From contig DATBRV010000020.1 of NCBI GenBank assembly GCA_036560145.1, forward strand, positions 20,246-84,245: a DNA stretch of 64,000 nucleotides. The letters run 5' to 3'. This stretch comes from DATBRV01 sp036560145. Its GTDB lineage: Bacteria > Myxococcota_A > UBA9160 > SMWR01. Position 1 is the first letter of the stretch. Each line of letters opens with the position of its first letter. The translations under genes and the position numbers were made by a program. Below the pieces are notes generated by a model, which saw nothing but the letters and a program-made list of their open reading frames with translations, did not search any database and was not told the origin of the DNA. Below are positions 57,574 to 64,000 of the stretch, piece by piece.

Positions 57574-59574
57574 ATGACGGCCGGCGCGGGGGCGCCTCGG
57601 CCCGCGCGCGGCGCGCTCGCGGGCGCCGCGGCGATCGCTGCGATCTCGCTCGGCCTGGTGGTCTTTCGCTGCTCCGTGTCGCAGGAGATCCCGTTCCTGG
57701 CTCCCTCGCGCGAGGCGCCCTGGATCGCCGCGCCGGAGCCCGTCGACGGAAGCCTCCGGCAGTGGGGCCGCGAGGACATCCCGGTCACCGTCTTCCAGCG
57801 CGGCTTCGAGCTGGCGCAGGCGCCCGCCGAGGCGCGCCTGCGCGTGCGCGCGCTGCGGGCGTTCCGCGTGCTCCTGAACGGGGAGCCGGTGCCGGGCGCG
57901 AGCGGCGACGGCAGCCGCTGGCGCGACACGACCCTGTCTGACGTGACGCGCTGGCTGGCGCCCGGCGCGAACCAGCTCCGCGTCGAGGTGCAGAATCCGA
58001 CCGGCCCGGGCCTGCTCTCGCTGCGGCTCTCGGGGCCCGGGCTCGAGATCGCGACGGGCACGGACTGGCAGGCGAGCCTCGCTGGCGGCGGCTTCGCCCC
58101 CGCCGTGCTCGCCGACGACACGCGCCGGAGCGCCGCCGCGCTGGCGGTGGAGACGCCGGCCGAGGCGCTGGGCAGGCGCTGGGCCTGGGTGGCGCTGCTC
58201 TTCGTGGCGGGCGCGGCGGCCTCGCACGCGCTGCGCAGCCGCGGCTCGCCGCGCCTGCTGGCGGCGCTTCCCGGGGCGAGCCTCGCGCTCGGGCTCGTCG
58301 CGTGGGCGGCGCTCTTCGCGCACAAGCTGGTCCGGCTGCCCGTCACGGTCGGCTTCGACGCGCGGAATCACCTCGCGTACGTGAGCCTGCTGGCGACCCG
58401 GGGCGAAGTCCCGCTCGCGACCGAGGGCTGGTCGACCTTCCACCCGCCGCTCTTCTATGCCCTCTGCGCCGCGCTGCTGCCCGCGGGCGAGCCCATGCCC
58501 GAGCCGGGGGCGGCTGCCTCGCTCGTGCTGAAGGCGGTCGTCTTCGCGAGTGGTTGGCTCGGGCTCGTCGTCACCGCCCTGCTCGCGCGCCGGCTGCTGC
58601 CGGGCGATCCGGCGGCGCGCGCCCTCGCGGTGCTGTTCGCTGCGGTGCTCCCGGTGAACCTCTACACGGCCGCCTACTTCTCGAACGAGTCGCTGCACAC
58701 GTTGCTCGCGAGCCTCGCCCTGCTCGTGTGCGTCGACGTGCTGCTCGGCGCGCGGCCGCGAGTGTGGCGGCTGGGGCTGCTCGGCGCGCTCCTCGGCCTC
58801 GCCGCGCTCACCAAGTTCACGGTGCTGGTGCTGATCCCGATCGCGCTCGCGTTCGTCGCGGTCCGGCTCTGGCGCGTCGATCGCGAGCCGCCCGCGCGCC
58901 TCGCGGCGCGGCTGCTCGCCGTCTGCCTCCCGGCGCTCGCGATCGCCGGTTGGTTCTACCTGCGCAACTGGATCGAGCTCGGCGATCCGCTGGTGGCGAA
59001 TTGGCGCCTGCCGGGCGCCGGCCATACCTGGTGGCAGCAGCCGGGCTTCCACACGCTCGCGTACTTCACCCGCTTCGGGGAAGCGCTCGTGCATCCCTAC
59101 ATGGCGGGCTTCCGGTCCTTCTGGGACAGCGGCTACTCGACCTTCTGGGGCGATGGCTTCATCGGGGGCCGCGTCTTCCCGGCGGACCGCCACGACCTCT
59201 GGAACTACGACTTCATGTCGATCGGCTACTGGCTGGCGCTGCCGGCGACGCTGCTGATCCTGGCCGGCGCGCTGCGCGGCGCGCGCCTCGCGCTGCGCGA
59301 CCCGGATCCCGGCCGGCGCGCGGCCTTCGGCCTGCTGGCCGCGGCCGCCTGGGGGCTCGGGCTCGCCTATCTCTTTCTGACCCTGCGGCTGGCCTTCTTC
59401 GCGCAGGCCAAGGCGACCTATCTGCTGGCGCTGCTCACCCCCTTCGCGATCTGGTTCGCCCTCGGCTTCCGCGGGCTCGACACCGCCCTCGCCGGCCGGC
59501 CCTGGCTGCGGACCGCGCTGCACGGTTGGCTCGCCGCCTTCGCGGGCGTGCTCTATCTCGGCTTCGCAGCCTGA
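57574..59574 (+). CDS. GT39/ArnT-like membrane glycosyltransferase with extra jelly-roll-like domain
   Basis: 666 residues. A first span (AIAAISLGLVVFRCSVS) is followed by a soluble beta domain of about 150 residues (RLRVRALRAFRVLLNGEPVP, TTLSDVTRWLAPGANQLRVE), like the N-terminal carbohydrate-binding fold of some hydrolases. Then comes a multi-span GT-C domain with GFDARNHLAYVSLLATRGEV (the catalytic acidic first loop) and STFHPPLFYALCAALL. Family members transfer sugars from polyprenyl phosphate. The donor and acceptor are unknown. The frame is open further upstream; the ATG at 57574 is chosen for its fit and GGGGAAG upstream. Confidence 0.72.
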   Translation: MTAGAGAPRPARGALAGAAAIAAISLGLVVFRCSVSQEIPFLAPSREAPWIAAPEPVDGSLRQWGREDIPVTVFQRGFELAQAPAEARLRVRALRAFRVLLNGEPVPGASGDGSRWRDTTLSDVTRWLAPGANQLRVEVQNPTGPGLLSLRLSGPGLEIATGTDWQASLAGGGFAPAVLADDTRRSAAALAVETPAEALGRRWAWVALLFVAGAAASHALRSRGSPRLLAALPGASLALGLVAWAALFAHKLVRLPVTVGFDARNHLAYVSLLATRGEVPLATEGWSTFHPPLFYALCAALLPAGEPMPEPGAAASLVLKAVVFASGWLGLVVTALLARRLLPGDPAARALAVLFAAVLPVNLYTAAYFSNESLHTLLASLALLVCVDVLLGARPRVWRLGLLGALLGLAALTKFTVLVLIPIALAFVAVRLWRVDREPPARLAARLLAVCLPALAIAGWFYLRNWIELGDPLVANWRLPGAGHTWWQQPGFHTLAYFTRFGEALVHPYMAGFRSFWDSGYSTFWGDGFIGGRVFPADRHDLWNYDFMSIGYWLALPATLLILAGALRGARLALRDPDPGRRAAFGLLAAAAWGLGLAYLFLTLRLAFFAQAKATYLLALLTPFAIWFALGFRGLDTALAGRPWLRTALHGWLAAFAGVLYLGFAA

Positions 59575-59605
59575 GCCGCCCGATGGCCCCCTTCGCTTCA
59601 ACCAA

Positions 59606-59642
59606 ATTGGATCTTTCGGGTCCTGATTGGCTCCACTAGGCT
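59606..59642 (+). promoter_or_regulatory. MocR operator (direct repeats) and -10 box
   Basis: ATTGGATC (59606-59613) and ATTGGCTC (59626-59633) are direct repeats with starts exactly 20 bp apart. TAGGCT (59637-59642) is a -10 box ending 6 nt before the GTG at 59649. Direct repeats over the promoter are typical operators of MocR/PdxR regulators. The -10 placement implies a leaderless mRNA. Confidence 0.4.
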
Positions 59643-59648
59643 GGGGGC

Positions 59649-61145
59649 GTGCTCGAGCTCGCCTTCCAGCCGGATCCCGAGGGTGCGCCGCTCTACCGGC
59701 AGCTGGAGGCGCATCTGCGCGGGCTGATCGAGGCGAGGCGGCTGCTCCCGGGCGAGCGGCTGCCGGCCAGCCGCGAGCTGGCCGCCAGCCTCGCGCTCTC
59801 CCGCAACACCGTGAACCAGGCGTATCAGGCGCTGGTCGACGGCGGCTGGCTGCGCTCGTACGTCGGGCGCGGAACCTTCGTCGCGCGCGGCGGCGCGGGC
59901 GCGCCGCGGGTGGCGCCGGCGGCCGGGCGCGGCCTTGCCTGGAGCGGGCTCTTCGCGCGCCGGGCCCGCGCGTTGGCGCCGGCGCGCGGCCTGCTCGCCG
60001 CGTCGGGTCCGGACGCGCCCCGCTTCGATTTCCGCCCGGGTCTGGTCGACACCGGGAACCTCCCCGGCCCCGCGCTCCGGCGGGCCTTCTCGCTCGCGCT
60101 CGGCAAGGGCCTCCGCGCGCTCGCCGAGGAGCGCGATCCGCGCGGGCACCGGCCGCTGCGCGAGGCGATCGCCCGGTCTCTGGTCGCGCGCGGCATCGCC
60201 TGCGGCGCGGACGACGTGCTGGTCACCAGCGGAGCGCAGCAGGCGATCGATCTGGTGGCGCGCGTGCTGGTCGATCCGGGCGACACCGTCGTGATGGAGC
60301 AGCCGGGCTACTTCGGCGCGGCGCTCGCGTTCGCCGCCTGCGAGGCGCACCTGCTGGGCGTTCCGGTCGACGCCGAGGGCCTGCGCACCGACGAGCTGGC
60401 CAGGATCCTGCGCGCGCGCCGCGTGAAGCTCCTCTACACGACGCCCGCCGTGCAGTCGCCGACGGGGGTGTCGCTCTCGGAGCCGCGCCGGCGCCACCTG
60501 CTCGAGCTCGCGGACGAGTACCAGCTGCCGCTGCTGGAGGACGACTACGACAGCGAGCTGCGCTCCGGCGGCCCGCCCGTCCCCGCGCTCAAGACCGCGG
60601 ACAGCGCCGGCCGCGCGATCTACGTCGGCACCTTCTCGAAGGCGCTCTTCCCCGGGCTGCGCGTCGGCTACCTGGTGGCGGCTCCGCCGCTGCTGACCCA
60701 GCTCGCGATCACGCGCGCGGCGGCGGATCTCGGCGGCGACGTGGTGACGCAGGCCGCGCTGGCGGAGCTGCTCGCGAGCGGCGGCCTCGAGCGCCACGTG
60801 CGGCGCGTGCGCAAGGCGCTGGCGGCGCGCCGCGAGGCGCTGCTCGCCGCGCTGGCGGAGCAGATGCCGGAGGGAACCCGGGTCGCGCCGCCGGCCGGCG
60901 GCAGCACGCTCTGGCTGACGCTGCCCGAGGCCGCCGACCCCGAGGCGGTGCACGCGGGCGCGCGCGCCGCGGGCATCGCCTACACGCCGGGGCGATTCTT
61001 CACGATCGACGGCAGCGCCGCGACCAGCCTGTGCCTGGGCTTTTCGCGGCTCGCGCCGTCCGAGATCGAGCCGGCGGTGGCGCAGCTCGCGGCGGTGGTC
61101 GCGCGCGCCTGCAAGACCGGACGCGAGAGGAGGCCCGCAGCATGA
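59649..61145 (+). CDS. MocR/PdxR-family transcriptional regulator (GntR-HTH plus aminotransferase)
   Basis: 498 residues, GTG start. N-terminal GntR-type winged helix: PLYRQLEAHLRGLIEARRLL, GERLPASRELAASLALSRNT and VNQAYQALVDGGWL. The C-terminal class I aminotransferase fold holds QAIDLVARVLVDPGDTVVME, YLLYTTPAVQSPTGV-like LLYTTPAVQSPTGVSLSEPR, and GTFSKALFPGLRVGYL with the PLP-binding lysine. Such regulators sense PLP or amino compounds. It overlaps the next gene (ATGA) and leads a four-gene operon, so it may control its own transcript through the direct repeats upstream. Confidence 0.92.
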   Translation: MLELAFQPDPEGAPLYRQLEAHLRGLIEARRLLPGERLPASRELAASLALSRNTVNQAYQALVDGGWLRSYVGRGTFVARGGAGAPRVAPAAGRGLAWSGLFARRARALAPARGLLAASGPDAPRFDFRPGLVDTGNLPGPALRRAFSLALGKGLRALAEERDPRGHRPLREAIARSLVARGIACGADDVLVTSGAQQAIDLVARVLVDPGDTVVMEQPGYFGAALAFAACEAHLLGVPVDAEGLRTDELARILRARRVKLLYTTPAVQSPTGVSLSEPRRRHLLELADEYQLPLLEDDYDSELRSGGPPVPALKTADSAGRAIYVGTFSKALFPGLRVGYLVAAPPLLTQLAITRAAADLGGDVVTQAALAELLASGGLERHVRRVRKALAARREALLAALAEQMPEGTRVAPPAGGSTLWLTLPEAADPEAVHAGARAAGIAYTPGRFFTIDGSAATSLCLGFSRLAPSEIEPAVAQLAAVVARACKTGRERRPAA

Positions 61146-61576
61146 ATCGATGGCTCCCGAACGACGGGCTCGGCTGGCTGCTGCTGGCCTTCGGCGCCAT
61201 CTCGCTCGGCAACGCCGCCTGGATGCTGGCGGATCCCCTCCTCTGGTATCACGAGCTGCCGGCGGAGGTGCCCGACTTCGGCCCCTTCAACCCGCACTTC
61301 GTGCGCGACATCGGCTGCGCCTACGCGACGGTCGGCTTCGCCTTCGTGTGGGCCGCGCTGTCGCCGCGCCGGCGCTTCGCGCTGGCCGCCGTGGGCGCGT
61401 TCTTCTATCTCGCGCACGCCGTGCTGCATGTCTTCGACACGCTGCGCGGGGCCGCCCCGCCCGCGCATTGGTGGCTCGACTTTCCCGGTGTCTATCTGCC
61501 GGCGATCGTGCTGCTGGTGGCAGCCGCGATCGCGCGGCGACGCGAAGGAGTGGAAGATGCGACTCGAACCGATTGA
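61142..61576 (+). CDS. Four-span membrane protein of unknown function
   Basis: 144 residues, four predicted spans (GLGWLLLAFGAISLGNAAWM, AYATVGFAFVWAALS, FALAAVGAFFYLAHAVLHVF, GVYLPAIVLLVAAAIA). The family-like feature YHELPAEVPDFGPFNPHFVR between spans 1 and 2 is a conserved loop known from small integral membrane proteins without assigned function. The ATG overlaps the regulator stop, and the tail overlaps the next gene by 20 nt. Confidence 0.65.
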   Translation: MNRWLPNDGLGWLLLAFGAISLGNAAWMLADPLLWYHELPAEVPDFGPFNPHFVRDIGCAYATVGFAFVWAALSPRRRFALAAVGAFFYLAHAVLHVFDTLRGAAPPAHWWLDFPGVYLPAIVLLVAAAIARRREGVEDATRTD

Positions 61577-62132
61577 GAAGCCGCGCGGCCTGCTGCTGCG
61601 CCTCGCCTACTGGCTCTCCCGCCGCCAGCTCGGCAAGGTCATGAGCTCGCTCGCGGTGATCTACGGGCGCGCGCCGGCGCTCGCCTGGCCGGGCGCCTTC
61701 ATCGTGCGCGCCATGGAGCGGGGCCTCTCGCTCGACCGCGAGCTGCGCCTGCTGATCACCACCCAGAGCTCCCTGATCAACGGGTGCACGTTCTGCGCCG
61801 ATCTCCACATGGCGCAGGCGGTGCAGGGGCGGATCGGCCTCGCGAAGTTCAAGGCGCTCCCGGAATTCGCGACGAGTTCGTTGTTCTCGGAGCGAGAACG
61901 TTCGGTGCTCGCCTACACCGAGGAGGTGACGCGGCGGCGCAGCGCGTCGGACGCGGTCTTCGAGAACCTGCGCAAGCACGTCAGCGAGAAGGAGATCGTC
62001 GAGATCACCTGGCTCAACGCGGTCGGGAATTTCTTCAACCTGATGGCCGTCCCCCTGGAGCTCGAATCGGACGACTTCATGGCGCTGGCCCTGCGGCAGG
62101 CGGAGAGACGACCGGCTAGCCTGCGCGCGTGA
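61557..62132 (+). CDS. Carboxymuconolactone decarboxylase/AhpD-family protein
   Basis: 191 residues. The AhpD-type active site CTFCADLH (C77, C80, H84) follows LLITTQSSLING. It suggests thiol-dependent peroxidase or reductase chemistry. The remaining chain is helical, with TEEVTRRRSASDAVFENLRK and EIVEITWLNAVGNFFNLMAV, typical of this family. It overlaps the preceding gene by 20 nt and the following one by 4 nt (GTGA), so it is coupled. The partner is unknown. Confidence 0.82.
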   Translation: MRLEPIEKPRGLLLRLAYWLSRRQLGKVMSSLAVIYGRAPALAWPGAFIVRAMERGLSLDRELRLLITTQSSLINGCTFCADLHMAQAVQGRIGLAKFKALPEFATSSLFSERERSVLAYTEEVTRRRSASDAVFENLRKHVSEKEIVEITWLNAVGNFFNLMAVPLELESDDFMALALRQAERRPASLRA

Positions 62133-63016
62133 TCGAGCACGCTTTCGTGCAGGCCAACGGCCTGCGCTTCCACGTCGCGCAGACCGGGCAGGGCGACCGG
62201 CTCGCGCTCTGCCTGCACGGCTTTCCGGAGCGCTGGATCTCCTGGCGCCACCAGATGCCGCTGCTCGCGCGCCTCGGCTACCGCGTCTGGGCGCCGGACC
62301 TTCGGGGCTACGGCGAGACGGATCGGCCCTCCGGGATCGGGAGCTACGCGATCGAGACCCTGATGGACGACGTTGCCGGCCTGATCGACGCCTCGGGCGC
62401 GCGGCAGGTCCTGCTGATGGCGCACGACTGGGGCGCGATCATCGCCTGGTACTTCGCGATGCGGCGGGTCCGCCCGCTGGAAAGGCTGGTGATCCTGAAC
62501 GTCCCGCACCCGGGGGCCTCCGCGAAGGTCTTCCGGACCTGGAAGCAGCTGCGCCGCTCCTGGTATGCGCTCTTCTTCCAGCTGCCGCGGCTGCCGGAGT
62601 TCCTGCTCACGCGCGGCGGCGCGCGCCCGCTCGCCGACATCTTCCGCACGCGCACGCTCCGCCCCGAGAACTTCCCGGAGGAGGTGATCGAGACCTACCG
62701 CCGCGGCTGGCTCGAGCCGGGCGCCGCCACCGCGATGATCGACTACTACCGCGCGCTGGTGCGCGGCGGCGGCGCGGAGCGCCAGCGCCGACTCGGCTTC
62801 CCGGTGATCGAGACGCCAACCCTGATGCTGTGGGGCGAGCAGGACCTGGCGCTCACCAAGGAGACCACGTTCGGGACCGAGCGCTGGGTGAAGGATTTCA
62901 CACTCCGCTACCTGCCCGACGCCTCGCATTTCGTGCAGCAGGACGCCTACACCGAGGTGAACGCGATGCTCGAAGCCTGGCTGGCGGGCCGCCCGGTGCC
63001 GGGCTCGCCGAGTTAG
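62129..63016 (+). CDS. Alpha/beta hydrolase, epoxide-hydrolase type
   Basis: 295 residues. The oxyanion motif HGFPE at 30-34, the nucleophile D100 in MAHDWGAII, and a catalytic histidine in DASHFVQQD (with D/E nearby in GEQDLALT). Asp rather than Ser as nucleophile and the HGFPE motif point to an epoxide hydrolase or haloalkane/fluoroacetate dehalogenase-like enzyme. Start GTG overlaps the preceding stop. It is the last gene of the MocR operon. Confidence 0.85.
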   Translation: MIEHAFVQANGLRFHVAQTGQGDRLALCLHGFPERWISWRHQMPLLARLGYRVWAPDLRGYGETDRPSGIGSYAIETLMDDVAGLIDASGARQVLLMAHDWGAIIAWYFAMRRVRPLERLVILNVPHPGASAKVFRTWKQLRRSWYALFFQLPRLPEFLLTRGGARPLADIFRTRTLRPENFPEEVIETYRRGWLEPGAATAMIDYYRALVRGGGAERQRRLGFPVIETPTLMLWGEQDLALTKETTFGTERWVKDFTLRYLPDASHFVQQDAYTEVNAMLEAWLAGRPVPGSPS

Positions 63017-63020
63017 GCCG

Positions 63021-63060
63021 GACTTCGCTCGGGCGGGCATCAAGCGCCGCAGGCGAACGG
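63021..63060 (+). repeat. Degenerate copy of the dispersed repeat
   Basis: GACTTCGCTCG (63021-63031) and the following CAAGCGCCGCAGGCGAACGG (63041-63060) resemble the dispersed element, just after the hydrolase stop. The copy is too diverged to count firmly. Confidence 0.3.
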
Positions 63061-63095
63061 ACGAAGAGCAGGCCGGACCTGAGAAGGGGGCCGTG

Positions 63096-63608
63096 ATGCG
63101 ATTCGTTCAGCGTCTCTCCATCGGACTCGCCGCCTGCGCGGCGCTCTGCGCGCTGCCGGGTGCGGCGGTGGCCGGCGGCAGCATCAAGCTGCTCCGCTCG
63201 GTGGGCTTCGCCGAGGAAGCCTTCGTGCGCCCCCAGGTCAAGTCGGAGTGCAATCTGGAGAACCGGGTTCCGGAGTGGATCCAGCAGTTCGCCCAGAAGC
63301 ACGGCATCGAGGTCGAGTTGGTCGACGCGCTGCCCGCCACCGGATTGGTTCTCGAGCTGGAGATCGCCGACGCCATCGAGACGGGCAACGCCTGGACCGG
63401 CCGCCAGAAGGGCCTCGTGATCCAGGGCCGCCTGCTGGAGAACGGTCAGCTGGTGGGCAATTTCCGGGGACGTCGCATGACCAGCGGCGGATTCTTCGGC
63501 GGGTACAAGGGCGCCTGCGCCTTCTTCGGGCGCTGCGCCAAGACGCTGGGCAGCGACGTGGCCGAGTGGCTCCAGTCGCCGGGCAAGAGCTCCAACATCG
63601 GGGGCTGA
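63096..63608 (+). CDS. Small secreted protein of unknown function
   Basis: 170 residues from ATG 63096 (a GTG lies one codon upstream). Signal peptide: LSIGLAACAALCALPGAAVA, cleaved near residue 27. The rest has GSIKLLRSVGFAEEAFVRPQ, a Cys pair (CNLENR ... CAFFGRC) and GLVLELEIADAIETGNAWTG. It resembles conserved hypothetical periplasmic proteins with a beta-sandwich, but no family name can be supported. It lies between the hydrolase and a regulator. Confidence 0.55.
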   Translation: MRFVQRLSIGLAACAALCALPGAAVAGGSIKLLRSVGFAEEAFVRPQVKSECNLENRVPEWIQQFAQKHGIEVELVDALPATGLVLELEIADAIETGNAWTGRQKGLVIQGRLLENGQLVGNFRGRRMTSGGFFGGYKGACAFFGRCAKTLGSDVAEWLQSPGKSSNIGG

Positions 63609-63664
63609 AGCAGGCTGCGCTCGCGCGGCGCCCCGCTGCGCGCTCCGCTTGCTGATCGCCGGTG

Positions 63665-63670
63665 TAGAAT
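63665..63670 (+). promoter_or_regulatory. -10 box directly before the winged-helix regulator
   Basis: TAGAAT ends 6 nt before the GTG at 63677, the spacing of a leaderless mRNA. No -35 was recognised. Confidence 0.35.
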
Positions 63671-63676
63671 CCGGGC

Positions 63677-64000
63677 GTGCAGCTCCACTTCGCCGATTGT
63701 GTGATCGATTGCGATCGGTACGAGTTCGTCCGCGCCGGCCAGCGCATCGACGTCCAGCCCAAGGTCTGGGCCTTCCTGCGCCTGCTGGCGGAGAACGCCC
63801 ACCGGCTGCTCCCCAAGGACGAGATCCTCGCGCGCCTGTGGCCCGACGTGGTGGTCGCCGAGGGCTCGCTCCAGCGCCTGGCCAGCCTGGCCCGCGCCGC
63901 GCTCGGCGATGAGAAGCTGCTGCGAACCGCTCGCGGGGTGGGATATCAGCTCGCGGCCGAGGTCGAGGTGCGCGGCGCGGAGCCGGGCGCGGAATCCAAC
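63677..64000 (+). CDS. CadC/OmpR-type winged-helix regulator (3' end beyond the window)
   Basis: From a GTG at 63677, 108 residues are open to the window edge. They form a complete trans_reg_C winged helix: VQPKVWAFLRLLAENAHRLL, PKDEILARLWPDVVVAEGSL, QRLASLARAALGDEKLLRTA and RGVGYQLAAEV. No receiver domain precedes it, so it is the DNA-binding start of a CadC-type or TPR/sensor-type regulator whose rest is outside. Its preceding -10 box suggests leaderless translation. Confidence 0.82.
   Translation, partial: MQLHFADCVIDCDRYEFVRAGQRIDVQPKVWAFLRLLAENAHRLLPKDEILARLWPDVVVAEGSLQRLASLARAALGDEKLLRTARGVGYQLAAEVEVRGAEPGAESN

Overview
The window is very GC-rich DNA with dense, mostly operonic genes, many GTG or TTG starts and 1-4 nt stop/start overlaps. 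It looks like a chromosome segment of a Gram-negative bacterium from the former Deltaproteobacteria or a neighbouring high-GC lineage (Myxococcota- or Binatota-like). Evidence for this is a bactofilin gene joined to parAB and to an F0F1 operon with both b and b' subunits, an MXAN_5187-like protein, a UvrA/SurA pair, outer-membrane and periplasmic proteins, and secreted proteins with thrombospondin-type-3 and DUF1554-like domains. The species cannot be named from the sequence alone.

Layout. 1-19.5 kb is a metabolic stretch: a YgfZ-like protein with a nucleotidyltransferase; tRNA-Ala(CGC); a universal stress protein; a ferritin-like di-iron protein; an unusual cluster of a REC-Xre regulator, a DHDPS-family aldolase and a PfkB-kinase/SIS-isomerase fusion; enolase coupled to two envelope proteins; a btuFCD-type importer; a ComEA-like protein; a polyprenyl diphosphate synthase; radA; and bioB-bioF-bioD. 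19.5-25.6 kb holds a GNAT remnant, a large secreted protein with C-terminal FN3 domains, an esterase, nagA and an MXAN_5187-like gene. 25.6-39.1 kb, all on the minus strand, carries a beta-barrel protein, the F1 and stator genes (atpC-D-G-A-H-F-F'), bactofilin, parB, parA, three parS sites, rsmG, jag, yidC, yidD, rnpA and rpmH. From 39.5 to 53.6 kb every gene is on the plus strand: dnaN, gyrB, gyrA, hemL, the second ATP synthase operon (atpZ-I-B-E), tmk, a methyltransferase, a PPOX-fold protein and two coupled secreted TSP3 proteins. 53.6-64 kb has uvrA and a SurA-like chaperone (minus), then a family-39-like glycosyltransferase, a MocR-regulator operon, a small secreted protein and a truncated winged-helix regulator (plus).

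The strand switch at 39.1-39.5 kb between rpmH and dnaN, with parS sites 4 kb away, is what one expects near a replication origin. However, dnaA, recF, mnmE and mnmG are missing from their usual places and no DnaA box was found by eye.

Points most worth a second look: the REC-Xre/aldolase/kinase-isomerase cluster; a dispersed 30-bp GC-rich repeat found just after stop codons and, in one case, supplying the atpG ribosome-binding site; a c-subunit whose residues match a sodium-binding ligand set in spacing; an rsmG whose conserved N-terminus has no start codon in frame; a possible short leader RNA ahead of dnaN; a structured gene-free stretch at 48.8-49.1 kb; a four-gene MocR operon with a direct-repeat operator; and recurring TAGnnT -10 boxes, two of which would give leaderless mRNAs.
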